From Burkholderiaceae bacterium (lineage in GTDB: Bacteria; Pseudomonadota; Gammaproteobacteria; Burkholderiales; Burkholderiaceae_C), in the NCBI GenBank assembly GCA_024235855.1, contig JACKLN010000005.1, positions 279,812-343,811 on the forward strand: a DNA stretch of 64,000 nt, read 5' to 3'. Positions within the stretch are counted from its first letter, which is position 1. Each line of letters opens with the position of its first letter. Of this stretch, positions 42,022 to 50,711 are shown piece after piece. The notes under the pieces are model-generated. The model made no database searches and was not told the DNA's origin. It worked only from the letters and a program-made list of their open reading frames with translations. The translations under genes were made by a program, and so were the position numbers.

Positions 42022-42210
42022 CGCTGCTCTCCCGACCATGTTCATGCGAACCAGACTAGGCAACGACGCGTATCACCGGCGTATCAACCGGCCGTTGGCG
42101 TGGCCGCAGCCTTGGGGGGGTGGGCCTGGGTTCGTGACGCATCGCACCCAAGGGGCCGATGGCCGGCGGCCGGTGTGCGCTGGCAGTGCACGGGTAGACT
42201 TCCGCCCTCG

Positions 42211-42996
42211 ATGGACACCCCCGTCAGCATCCTGTGCATGAAGTGGGGCTCGATGTACGGGCCCGAGTACGTGAACCACCTGCGCGAAGGGGTGTCGCGT
42301 CACCTGAAGCGCCCGCACCGCTTCGTCTGCTTCACCGACGACCCCACGGGCCTGCGCGCCGACGTGGAGGTGCGCCCGCTCCCCGAACTCGGCCTGCCGC
42401 CCGGCCACGGCGACAAGCGCTGGCAGAAGCTGGCGCTGTTCCGCCGCGACCTGGCCGACGTCGCCGGCACCGCGCTGTTCCTGGACCTGGACCTGGTGAT
42501 CGTCGACGACCTCGAGCCCTTCTTCGCGCTGCCGGGCGACTTCTTCATCATCCGCGACGACGACCTGTTCCGCCCCAAGCCGCTGCGCAGGCTCAAGGAC
42601 GCCGAGCGCGACCGCTTCCTGGCCACGGTGGGCAACAGCTCGGTGTTCCGCTACACCGTCGGCGCGCACGCCTACATCCTCGACGCCTTCGTCGCCGACC
42701 CGGCCGCGGCCACGGCGCAGTACCGCCTGTCGCAGCAGTTCCAGAGCGCGCAGCTGGCGGCCCACGGCCACCTGCACTACTGGCCGCGCGAGTGGTGCGT
42801 GAGCTTCAAGAACCAGTGCGTGCCGCGCGGGCTGAGGAGCTTCACCGCCGACCCGGTGCTGCCGACGGGCGCGCGCATCGTGGTCTTTGCCGGCAACCCG
42901 AAGATGAGCGAGGTGCTGGCCGGTGGCGGGCAGAAGTGGTACCGCCGGATCGGCAACGTCGACTGGCTGCGCGCGGCCTGGAAAGGACACCCCTGA
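42211..42996 (+). CDS. Glycosyltransferase-like protein
   Basis: 261 residues. N-terminal SILCMKWGSMYGPEYVNHL (6-24) and RFVCFTDDPTGL (37-48) match GT8-like transferases. The FLDLDLVIVDD motif (about 90-100) supplies the D-x-D metal/nucleotide-sugar site, and WPREWCVSFKNQC is near the C-terminus. Cytoplasmic, probably adding a sugar to lipopolysaccharide core or another surface glycan. It starts a tightly packed cluster: the stop shares one base with the FkbM gene start. Confidence 0.8.
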   Translation: MDTPVSILCMKWGSMYGPEYVNHLREGVSRHLKRPHRFVCFTDDPTGLRADVEVRPLPELGLPPGHGDKRWQKLALFRRDLADVAGTALFLDLDLVIVDDLEPFFALPGDFFIIRDDDLFRPKPLRRLKDAERDRFLATVGNSSVFRYTVGAHAYILDAFVADPAAATAQYRLSQQFQSAQLAAHGHLHYWPREWCVSFKNQCVPRGLRSFTADPVLPTGARIVVFAGNPKMSEVLAGGGQKWYRRIGNVDWLRAAWKGHP

Positions 42997-43850
42997 TGGG
43001 CCGCCCACGCGCTCCCGTGCCGGAATTCGACGACCAGCGCCCCTGGGGCGCCTACCCGCCGTCGGCCGGCGTCGCCGCCGCACTGGCCGTGTCGCACCGA
43101 TTGCCGCCGGCGCTGTCGGCGCTGACCAAGCTGCTGCGCCGGCCGGTGAAATACGGCTGGGCCACGCCGCTGGACCTGGAAGTCTGGGGCCTCAAGCTGC
43201 GCCTGCTGCCGCGAGGCAACATGTCGGAGCAGAAGCTCTACACCAGCCCGAAACTGTTCGACCGCGACGAGTTCGCGCTGCTGGCGCAGCGGCTGAAACC
43301 CGGCGGCGTCTTCGTCGACGTGGGCGCCAACGCCGGCATCTACAGCTTCTGGGCGTACCGCTGCATGCAGGGCCAGGGGCGCATCGTCGCGGTGGAGCCC
43401 GACCCGGAGATGCGCCGGCGGCTGAGCTTCAACCTGCGCAGCAACGGCATCACCGCCGTCGACCTCTGCCCGGTGGCCTTGAGCGACCACGAGGGCACGG
43501 CCGAGCTGCAGGTCAACCCGCGCCAGCGCGGCCAGAACACGCTGGACCTGGGCGAGGCGCAGCGCGCCGGCGGCGCGCGCGAAAGTCTGACCGTGCCGCT
43601 GACCACGCTGCTGGCGCTGCTGCAGGGCAAGGGCATCGCCAAGGTCGACGTGCTGAAGATCGACATCGAAGGCCACGAGCCGCCGGTGCTGCGCCACTTC
43701 CTGACCCATGCGCCGGAATCGATGTGGCCCGGCGCGGTGATCAGCGAGTTCAAGGACCAGACCGCGGCCGACATCCTGGGCCTGTTCGCCGAGCGCGGCT
43801 ACCGCCGGCGCGAGACGACCAAGCTCAACTTCATCCTCGAGCGCGGTTGA
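42996..43850 (+). CDS. FkbM-family SAM-dependent methyltransferase
   Basis: 284 residues, stop/start overlap (TGATG) with the glycosyltransferase gene. SAM-binding motif FVDVGANAGIYSFW (about 105-118), motif II VAVEPDPEMRRRL (about 130-142) and KVDVLKIDIEGHEPPVL (about 213-229) are the classic FkbM signature. FkbM enzymes O-methylate sugars or natural products. In this cluster the target is probably a surface glycan sugar. Confidence 0.88.
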   Translation: MGRPRAPVPEFDDQRPWGAYPPSAGVAAALAVSHRLPPALSALTKLLRRPVKYGWATPLDLEVWGLKLRLLPRGNMSEQKLYTSPKLFDRDEFALLAQRLKPGGVFVDVGANAGIYSFWAYRCMQGQGRIVAVEPDPEMRRRLSFNLRSNGITAVDLCPVALSDHEGTAELQVNPRQRGQNTLDLGEAQRAGGARESLTVPLTTLLALLQGKGIAKVDVLKIDIEGHEPPVLRHFLTHAPESMWPGAVISEFKDQTAADILGLFAERGYRRRETTKLNFILERG

Positions 43851-43866
43851 GGCGGGCGGTCCTCCG

Positions 43867-44739
43867 ATGAAGACCTCGGTCATCATCAGCACCTACAACT
43901 CGCCCACCTGGCTGGAAAAGACGCTGTGGGGCTTCTTCTGCCAGAGCCGGCAGGACTTCGAGCTGCTGATCGCCGACGACGGCTCGCGGCCGGAGACGCT
44001 GGAGCGGCTGCGTGCACTGGCCGCGCGCAGCCCGGTGCCGCTGGCCCATGTCTGGCAGCCCGACGACGGCTTCCAGAAGTGCCGCATCCTGAACAAGGCG
44101 CTGGCGGTGGCGCGCGGCGAACGCATCCTGCTGACCGACGGCGACTGCATCCCGCGGCGCGACTTCGTCGACGTGCACACGCAGCTGGCCGACCCCGGCT
44201 GCTTCCTCACCGGCACCTACTTCAAGCTGCCGAAGAACGTGGCCGACGCGATCACCGAGGCCGACGTGCAGCGCCAGGACGCCTTCCGCGCCGGCTGGCT
44301 GCTGCGCCAGGGCCTGCCGTTCACCAGCAAACTGCTCAAGCTGGTGACCGGGCCGCCGGTGGACGAGTGGCTCAACCGCGTCACGCCGGCGCGGCCGACC
44401 TGGAACGGCCACAGTGCCTCGTGCCTGCGCACGCAGGCCATCCAGGTCAACGGCTTCAACGAGGACATGGCCTACGGCGGGCTGGACGTGGAGTTCGGCC
44501 TGCGCCTGAACCACATCGGCGTGCGCACGCGCCACATCCGCTACAACACCGTGACGATGCACCTGCACCACGGCCACGGCTACGTGACGCCGGGCATGCG
44601 CGAGGCCAGCGCGGTGGTCAAGGAGCGCACGCGCAATGAGAAGCTCACGCGCGCCGACCGCGGCCTGGACCAGTGGCTGCAGCCCGACGGCCGCGTGACG
44701 CTCAAGCCCGACGACCGCGTCGAGTGGCTGCGCCGCTGA
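43867..44739 (+). CDS. Family 2 glycosyltransferase
   Basis: 290 residues. GT-A fold: VIISTYNSPTWLEKTL (5-20), IADDGS (about 37-42), LLTDGDCIPRRDF (about 88-100, D-x-D site) and MAYGGLDVEFGLRLNHIG (about 201-218, galactosyltransferase-type acceptor motif ED/DxEF). The C-terminal HLHHGHGYV may bind metal. It overlaps the next gene's GTG start by 16 bp. It probably transfers a hexose to lipopolysaccharide or capsule. Confidence 0.88.
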   Translation: MKTSVIISTYNSPTWLEKTLWGFFCQSRQDFELLIADDGSRPETLERLRALAARSPVPLAHVWQPDDGFQKCRILNKALAVARGERILLTDGDCIPRRDFVDVHTQLADPGCFLTGTYFKLPKNVADAITEADVQRQDAFRAGWLLRQGLPFTSKLLKLVTGPPVDEWLNRVTPARPTWNGHSASCLRTQAIQVNGFNEDMAYGGLDVEFGLRLNHIGVRTRHIRYNTVTMHLHHGHGYVTPGMREASAVVKERTRNEKLTRADRGLDQWLQPDGRVTLKPDDRVEWLRR

Positions 44740-46382
44740 ACCCCGGCGCGCAGCGCGGATGGCGCGCGGGCCTGACGGCGCTGGCCGCGCTGGTGCTGCT
44801 CAACACCCTGCTGAGCCTGCGCAACTGGTGGCCCACACCCGGCGTGCTGCCCGACCTGCGGCTCAGCCCCGAGGCGGTGGCCGTCTGGTGCGCCGCGCTG
44901 CTCGTCGTGGCCTGGCGCGGCCGGCCGTCGCCGCGTGTGGTCACGCTGTTCGCGCTGGCGATCGCGCTGCTGGCGCTGGGCCGCTATGCCAACGTCACCG
45001 TGCCAACGCTGTTCGGCCGACCGGTGAACCTGTACTGGGACGGGCTTCAGATCCCGCGATTCCTGTGGGTGACGGCGCGCGACGCGCCGGCGTGGGCGGT
45101 GGCCGGCGTGATGCTGGCGGTGCTGGCCGGCCTGGCGCTGCTGTGGCGCGGCCTGTGCTGGCTGGCCGCCACGCTGCTGCAGCGGGCCGCGCCGATGGCG
45201 CTGCAACGGCGCTGGACAGCCCTGCCCACCGGCGTGGCGGTGGTGCTGGTGGCGCTGCACCTGGCCAGCGCTGTGCCAGCGTTCACCTGGCACGTGGTGA
45301 CCGACCCCATCACGCCCACCTATGCGCGGCAGGCCCGCCTGCTGGCCACCGCGGTCCTGCCCGGCGCCGTGGCCGCCACGGTCCCGGCCTCGACGGCCCT
45401 GGCACGGGCGATGGCCGACCCGCCACGTGCCGTGGCCGGGCTGCGCGGGCGCGACGTGCAGCTGCTGTTCCTGGAGTCCTACGGTGCCATCGCGCACGAG
45501 CACCCGGCCATCGCGCCGGGACTGGTGGCCCCGTTCGAGCGTCTGGCCGCGGACGTGCAGGCCGCGGGCTATCGGGTGGTATCGGCCTACGTCACCGCCG
45601 CCACCTTCGCCGGCGCGTCGGAACTGTCGCACCTGAGCCTGCTGTCGGGCAGCGACCTGAGCAACCCGCTGCACCACGACCTGCTGCTGACCACCGGGCG
45701 TCCGACGCTGATGCACCTGTTCGCGCAGGCCGGCTACGAGACCTTCGGCCTCTACCCCGCGCTGACCTGGGACTGGGCCGAGCGCAGCTTCTACGGCTTC
45801 GACCGCTTCCTGGACGCGCGCGACCTGGACTGGCGCGGCCCGCCGCTGGGCTACTGGAAAGTGCCCGACCAGTTCACGCTCGCGCGCTTCGAACAGCTGC
45901 ACCCGCCGGGGCCGCGGCCGCGGCTGCTGTTCTTCCCCACCATCACCTCGCACCTGCCCTTCGGCCCGGTGCCGCCCTGCGTGGACAGCGGCGAACGGCT
46001 GCTCTCGGCCGACCCCTTCGGCGCCGCCGAGAACGAGCGTCTGCGCAACGCCTACGTCGACTGGCTGGACATGCGGCCCAACTATGTCGGCATGTTCGAC
46101 TACACCACCTGCTGGCTGGGCCGGCACCTGCGCGACACGGCGGCACGCGATGCGGTGCACGTCTGGGTCGGCGACCACCAGCCCGCGGCCAGCGTCAGCG
46201 GCGAGGGCGCTGACTGGGTGGTGCCGGTGCACGTGCTGGCGCGCGACGACGCCCTGCTCGACCGCCTGCAGGCCCTGGGCTTCCGGCCCGGGCTGGTGCC
46301 GCAACGGCCGGCGCTGGGCGGCATGCACGACCTGACCGCGCTGCTGCTGGCGGCCTTTGGAAACGGAGACACCACCCCATGA
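44724..46382 (+). CDS. Membrane-anchored sulfatase/phosphoglycerol-transferase-like enzyme
   Basis: 552 residues from GTG 44724, overlapping the previous gene; the frame has no ATG before the first membrane helix. Four or five N-terminal membrane helices (about 12-190) precede a periplasmic alkaline-phosphatase-superfamily domain: LLFLESYGA (about 248-256), VTAATFAGASELSHLSLL (about 289-306, probable Thr nucleophile), TITSHLPFG and VWVGDHQPA with the metal-binding Asp-His. This layout is that of LtaS/EptA-like transferases that decorate lipids or glycans with phosphoethanolamine or phosphoglycerol. It ends in an ATGA overlap with the acyl-CoA synthetase gene. Confidence 0.75.
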   Translation: MAAPLNPGAQRGWRAGLTALAALVLLNTLLSLRNWWPTPGVLPDLRLSPEAVAVWCAALLVVAWRGRPSPRVVTLFALAIALLALGRYANVTVPTLFGRPVNLYWDGLQIPRFLWVTARDAPAWAVAGVMLAVLAGLALLWRGLCWLAATLLQRAAPMALQRRWTALPTGVAVVLVALHLASAVPAFTWHVVTDPITPTYARQARLLATAVLPGAVAATVPASTALARAMADPPRAVAGLRGRDVQLLFLESYGAIAHEHPAIAPGLVAPFERLAADVQAAGYRVVSAYVTAATFAGASELSHLSLLSGSDLSNPLHHDLLLTTGRPTLMHLFAQAGYETFGLYPALTWDWAERSFYGFDRFLDARDLDWRGPPLGYWKVPDQFTLARFEQLHPPGPRPRLLFFPTITSHLPFGPVPPCVDSGERLLSADPFGAAENERLRNAYVDWLDMRPNYVGMFDYTTCWLGRHLRDTAARDAVHVWVGDHQPAASVSGEGADWVVPVHVLARDDALLDRLQALGFRPGLVPQRPALGGMHDLTALLLAAFGNGDTTP

Positions 46383-47869
46383 GCCTGGACCAGGCGACCC
46401 TGATCTTCGAGGCCCGCACCCTCGCGCCCGACGCCTTCTCGGCGCTGTGGCGCCGCAACGCCGCCGCACTGCAGGCGCAGGGCGTGGGCGACGGCGACGT
46501 CGTCGCGCTGCTGATGCGCAACAGCGTGGAGGCCATCGCCGCGATGGTGGCGGTGCGCCACCTGGGCGCCATCTGGTGCCCGATCAACTGGCACCTCAAG
46601 ACCGACGAGGTGGCCTACGTGCTGGCCGCCTCCGGCGCGCGGGTGCTGCTGGTGGACGCACCGCTGCTCGCCGCCCTGCCCGTCCTGGACACCGCCGGCG
46701 CACGGCCGTTCACGGTGCGCGGTGAAGTGCCCGGCGTGCCAGCCTGGGAAACGCTTCGCGACGCCTCAGAGCCGCTGACCGCGCCTGCCGCGCCGCCCCG
46801 CGGCGCGATGTTCTTCACCTCCGGCACCACCGGCCGGCCGAAGGGCATCGTGCGCCAGCCGATGACGGCCGACCAGGCGGTGCGTCAGGCGGAAATGCGC
46901 CGCCTGGCCTACGGCACGGCGCCCGACATGCGTGCCCTGCTGTGTGCGCCCTGGTACCACAGCGCGCCGTGCAACTACGCGCTGGGCATCGTGCAGGAAG
47001 GCGGCACGCTGGTGGTGGAGGACCGCTTCGATGCCGAACGCACGCTGGCGCTGATCGAACAGCAACGCCTCACCCACGCCTACCTGGTGCCCACGATGTA
47101 CGTGCGCCTGCTGGCCCTGCCGGCCGCCGTGCGGGCACGGTACGACCTGTCGTCGATGCGCTTCGTGTCGTCCACCGGCAGCCCCTGCCCGCCCGAGGTC
47201 AAACGGCGCATGATCGAATGGTGGGGCCCGGTGATCCACGAGTGCTACGGCGCCAGCGAACTCGGCTACATGACGCTGCTCACCTCCGGGCAGGCGCTGC
47301 GCAAGCCCGGTTCCGCCGGCCTGCCGCTGCCCGGCGTGACGCTGAAGATCCTGGACGACGACGGCCACGAGCTGCCGCGTGGCACGCCGGGCCTGATCTG
47401 GATCGACCAGCCGGCCACGCCCGACTTCAGCTACGTCGGCAACGCCCAGGCGCGGGCCGCGATGGCGCGCGGCAACCTCAAGACCATGGGCGACGTCGGC
47501 TACATCGACGACGACGGTTTCCTGTTCATCGTCGACCGCGCGGCGGACATGGTGATCAGCGGCGGCGTCAACATCTACCCGGTGGAGGTGGAACTGCTGT
47601 TGCAGACCATGCCCGGCGTGGCCGACTGCGCCGTGTTCGGCATCCCCGACGACGAGTTCGGCGAGGCCTTGGCGGCGGCCGTGCAGCCTGCCCCGGACGC
47701 GAACCTCTCACCCGAGGCCGTGCGCGCCTGGCTGCACGACCGCATCGCCGGCTACAAGGTGCCGCGTGTGGTGACGCTGCACGACACGCTGCCGCGCGAG
47801 GACACCGGCAAGATCTTCAAGCGCAAGCTGCGCGAGCCCTACTGGGCCGGGCGCAGCCGGCGCGTCTGA
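46379..47869 (+). CDS. Acyl-CoA synthetase (AMP-forming ligase)
   Basis: 496 residues. The ANL-family adenylation motif is FFTSGTTGRPKG (about 142-153). YGASELGYMT (about 291-300), GDVGYIDDDGFLFIVDRAADM (about 376-396, with ADP/hinge residues) and the catalytic lysine in REDTGKIFKRKLR near the end are all present. It activates a carboxylic acid to its CoA thioester in the cytoplasm. Its start overlaps the sulfatase-like gene (ATGA), tying it to the surface-glycan cluster, so the acyl group may be destined for a glycan or lipid, but the substrate is unknown. Confidence 0.88.
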   Translation: MSLDQATLIFEARTLAPDAFSALWRRNAAALQAQGVGDGDVVALLMRNSVEAIAAMVAVRHLGAIWCPINWHLKTDEVAYVLAASGARVLLVDAPLLAALPVLDTAGARPFTVRGEVPGVPAWETLRDASEPLTAPAAPPRGAMFFTSGTTGRPKGIVRQPMTADQAVRQAEMRRLAYGTAPDMRALLCAPWYHSAPCNYALGIVQEGGTLVVEDRFDAERTLALIEQQRLTHAYLVPTMYVRLLALPAAVRARYDLSSMRFVSSTGSPCPPEVKRRMIEWWGPVIHECYGASELGYMTLLTSGQALRKPGSAGLPLPGVTLKILDDDGHELPRGTPGLIWIDQPATPDFSYVGNAQARAAMARGNLKTMGDVGYIDDDGFLFIVDRAADMVISGGVNIYPVEVELLLQTMPGVADCAVFGIPDDEFGEALAAAVQPAPDANLSPEAVRAWLHDRIAGYKVPRVVTLHDTLPREDTGKIFKRKLREPYWAGRSRRV

Positions 47870-47878
47870 CCGCGGGGG

Positions 47879-48745
47879 TCAGTCGAACAGGTCCGGCTCC
47901 GACCGGACCAGGTCGTTCCAGATCGTCTGGAAGTGCAGCCAGCCGATGTACTCGCTGCCCACGTGCTCGCGGCTGTAGCGTGACTTCTCGGCCGACACGA
48001 GCTTGGGCGTGACGCCGGTGGCGCGCACCATCAGTTCCTGCTGGCAGCAGCGCTCCAGCGCGATGAACCAGAAGGCCGCCGCCTCGATGCTGTGGCGGCT
48101 GGCGGTGAACAGGCCGTGGTTCTGGTGGATGGCGGCCTTGACTCCGGTGAACCAGTCGGCCACCTTGGGGCCGGCGTCCTCCTCCACCGCCACCTGGCCG
48201 GCCTCGTCGTTGATGACCACGTGGTCCTCGAAGAAGGCCGCGGCGTCCTGCGAGATCGGCGCCAACGGCTGGCCCAGCGCGGCGAAGGCGGTGCCGTAGG
48301 TGGTGTGCGCATGGCACATGGCGAGGATGTCCGGGTGCGCCTCGTGCACCGCGGCGTGCAGCACGAAGCCGGCGCGGTTGACGGCGTAATCACCCTCGAT
48401 CACCTTGCCCTTGTGGTCCACCAGGATCAGGTTGCTCACCTTGACCTGTCGGAAGTGCACGCACATCGGGTTGGTCCAGTACAGCTCGGGCCGCTCCGGA
48501 TCGCGGATCGTCAGGTGGCCGGCAAAGCCGTAGTCGAAGCCCTGCCGTGCAAAGGCGCGGCAGGCGCCCACCAGGCGCTCCTTCAGGTACTGGCGCTCCT
48601 GCGCCACGTCGTCGAAGCGCGGGCGGCCGGGGAACATCAGGTCCGGCTGCGCCGGCTGGTAGATCGATTCGTGCGGCTCGGTGCGCGGGTCGAAGCGGTA
48701 TTCCTTGCGCGCGGCGGCGGTGAGCTTCTCGATGATCGCGGACAT
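47879..48745 (-). CDS. Class II aldolase/adducin family protein
   Basis: 288 residues. ATG 48745 has an almost ideal AGGAGG site, which rules out the longer in-frame extension. Metal site HAAVHEAHPD (about 148) and CHAHTTYGTAF (about 163) plus HQNHGLF (about 212). It differs from the 2485-3252 paralogue by a longer N-terminus and a C-terminus with GSEYIGWLHFQTIW. Divergent from a LysR gene across 107 bp, the usual arrangement for a regulator and its target. Substrate unknown. Confidence 0.88.
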   Translation of the reverse strand: MSAIIEKLTAAARKEYRFDPRTEPHESIYQPAQPDLMFPGRPRFDDVAQERQYLKERLVGACRAFARQGFDYGFAGHLTIRDPERPELYWTNPMCVHFRQVKVSNLILVDHKGKVIEGDYAVNRAGFVLHAAVHEAHPDILAMCHAHTTYGTAFAALGQPLAPISQDAAAFFEDHVVINDEAGQVAVEEDAGPKVADWFTGVKAAIHQNHGLFTASRHSIEAAAFWFIALERCCQQELMVRATGVTPKLVSAEKSRYSREHVGSEYIGWLHFQTIWNDLVRSEPDLFD

Positions 48746-48794
48746 GGTTCGGACCTCCTGGGAACAGGCGGGATGTTCGCGCCTCCCCAGGCGT

Positions 48795-48828
48795 TTGACA
48801 AACGATGATTGCTCATGAAAGCATGAGC
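48795..48828. promoter_or_regulatory. Divergent promoter with GCTCATG/CATGAGC palindrome
   Basis: In the 107 bp between the aldolase and LysR genes lies TTGACA (48795-48800), readable as a rightward -35 box, and a perfect inverted repeat GCTCATG-AAAG-CATGAGC (48811-48828). LysR-type regulators bind such dyads (T-N11-A type) upstream of their target, so this is the likely operator. Regulator-site pairing is inference. Confidence 0.5.
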
Positions 48829-48852
48829 CAGATTCATTCATTTTCCCGATCG

Positions 48853-49734
48853 ATGAGAAGGCTTCCACCGCTGAACCGGCTGCGCAGCTTCGAGGCGGCG
48901 GCGCGGCTGCAGAGCTTCGCGCAGGCGGCCGACGAGCTGAACCTGACGGCCTCGGCCATCAGCCACCAGATGCGCGACCTCGAGGCGCACTTCGGCCGCG
49001 CCCTGTTCGAGCGCAGCCACCGCCGCGTCACGCTGACGGCCGAGGGCCGGCGGCTGCACGAGAGCCTGGCACGCGTCTTCGACGCACTGGAGGCCGCCTG
49101 TGCCGACGTCGCGCTGCCGGCGCAGGACCAGGTGCTGGCGGTGCACTGCGCACCCAGCCTGGCAATCAAGTGGCTGGGACCCCGGCTGCGGGAATTCGTC
49201 GCCGCACACCCGGGCCTGCACGTGCGGCTGAGCACTGGCGCAGAGCTGCCGGATCTCGCCGCGCGCCGGGACGTCGATCTCGCCCTCGTGTACGCAGACG
49301 GTCGCGCACGGGCCGGCACGTCGGTCGAGCCGCTGGGGGACGAGCAGATCGCACCGCTGGTGGCACCGTCGCTGCTGGCGCCGCGCGCCAACGTGGGCAG
49401 CCTGGTGCAACGACTGCCGCTGATCGACTCGACGCTGAGCCCGGTCGGCTGGCCGTCCTGGTTCGCGCTGCAGGGCCTGGTCTTGCCGGACCGCCCTCGC
49501 ATGGCCTTCGACCGCGCGGCGCTGGCGATCGCGGCAGCCGTCGATGGGCTGGGCGTGGCACTGGAGAGCACACGTCTGGCAGCGCGCGAGATCGAACGCG
49601 GGGAACTGGTGGTGCTGGGCGCCCGCCGCTTCCGGCCGCAGGCCGGGCCGGTGCACTTCCTGCACGTGCGCACCGGCGGCCAGCGTCCGCCGGTGCGGGC
49701 CTTCGTCGAGTGGCTGCGCGCCGCGGCGAGCTGA
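48853..49734 (+). CDS. LysR-family regulator, GcvA-like
   Basis: 293 residues from ATG 48853 (MRRLPPLNRLRSFEAAARL), the standard GcvA-type beginning; upstream in-frame ATGs at 48805 and 48823 overlap the predicted operator. The helix-turn-helix is SFAQAADELNLTASAISHQM (about 21-40). The effector domain runs from about 90 to 285. It probably controls the divergent aldolase gene. The next gene is convergent, 17 bp away. Confidence 0.88.
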   Translation: MRRLPPLNRLRSFEAAARLQSFAQAADELNLTASAISHQMRDLEAHFGRALFERSHRRVTLTAEGRRLHESLARVFDALEAACADVALPAQDQVLAVHCAPSLAIKWLGPRLREFVAAHPGLHVRLSTGAELPDLAARRDVDLALVYADGRARAGTSVEPLGDEQIAPLVAPSLLAPRANVGSLVQRLPLIDSTLSPVGWPSWFALQGLVLPDRPRMAFDRAALAIAAAVDGLGVALESTRLAAREIERGELVVLGARRFRPQAGPVHFLHVRTGGQRPPVRAFVEWLRAAAS

Positions 49735-49751
49735 CGCCCCGGCCTTCTGCC

Positions 49752-50711
49752 TCAGCCAACGCGCTGCAGTGCCAGCGCCGCGGCGGCCGTGCGCGTCTCC
49801 ACGCCCAGCTTCTCGAACACATGCTCCAGGTGCTTGTGCACCGTGCGCGGGCTCAGCGACAGGATCTCGCCGATGTCGCGGTTGGTCTTGCCCTGCATCA
49901 CCCAGTAGAGCACCTCGGCCTCGCGCGCGGTGAGCGGGAAGGCACGCAGCAGCGATTCCATCAGCGCCGCCTCGCTGTCCTCGCGCAGCACCAGCAGCCA
50001 TTCGGCGTTGGCACCACCGGCACCCTCGTCGTCCATCGCGTGCAGCGCGAAGGTCAGCCGCTGCGAGCCCTTGCCCACCGTCAGGCCCTGCGGCTCGGCG
50101 CCGGCCCGCCGGCGCAACGCCTCGCGCGCCACCCAGGCCATCGCCGCCGGCGGCATCAGCGTGTCAGGCACGCCAGGAAAGTGCTGCGCGATCAGCGTGC
50201 GCGCCAGCGCCGTCTGCCACAGGCGCCGGCCGTCGCGCTCGCGCACCACCATCGTCGCGTGGCCGAAGGCGTCCAGCGCGTGCCGCGCCTGCTGCTGCGC
50301 GCGCGCGTTGCGCAGGTGGCTCTCGATGCGCGCGATCAATTCGCGCGTGCGCACCGGCTTGGTCACGTAATCCACCACGCCGGCACCGAAGGCATGGATC
50401 ACGTGCTCGGTCTCGGTGAGGCCGGTCATGAAGACGATGGGGATGGCTGCGGTGGCCTCGTCGGCCTTGAGCCGGCGCGCGACCTCGAAGCCGTCGATGC
50501 CCGGCATCACGGCGTCCAGCAGCACGATGTCGGGCTGGGCGTCGTGCGCGCGCTGCAGCGCCTGCTCTCCGCTGGTGGCCACCAGCACGGTGTAGCCCGA
50601 CTCGTCCAGCGCGTCGTGCAGCACGGCCAGGTTGTCCGGCGTGTCGTCCACGAGCAGGACGAGCGCGAGCCCGTCCCCCACGACGTCGTCTCTAGCGGGC
50701 GCGCTGTTCAT
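49752..50711 (-). CDS. Response regulator with LuxR-type DNA-binding domain
   Basis: 319 residues from ATG 50711, overlapping the end of the kinase gene by 20 bp. The receiver domain (about 16-135) has acidic pocket D22-D23, phosphoacceptor D66 (LLDAVMPG) and the switch Lys in YVTKPVRT. A linker domain of about 110 residues with no recognised fold (about 150-250) follows, with an AEWLLVLREDS strand as in PAS-like folds. The C-terminal LuxR/NarL helix-turn-helix (about 258-315) reads LTAREAEVLYWVMQGKTNRD then SLSPRTVHKHLEHVFEKLGV. Partner of the permease-kinase encoded upstream. Targets probably include the neighbouring urease or transport genes (inference). Confidence 0.9.
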   Translation of the reverse strand: MNSAPARDDVVGDGLALVLLVDDTPDNLAVLHDALDESGYTVLVATSGEQALQRAHDAQPDIVLLDAVMPGIDGFEVARRLKADEATAAIPIVFMTGLTETEHVIHAFGAGVVDYVTKPVRTRELIARIESHLRNARAQQQARHALDAFGHATMVVRERDGRRLWQTALARTLIAQHFPGVPDTLMPPAAMAWVAREALRRRAGAEPQGLTVGKGSQRLTFALHAMDDEGAGGANAEWLLVLREDSEAALMESLLRAFPLTAREAEVLYWVMQGKTNRDIGEILSLSPRTVHKHLEHVFEKLGVETRTAAAALALQRVG

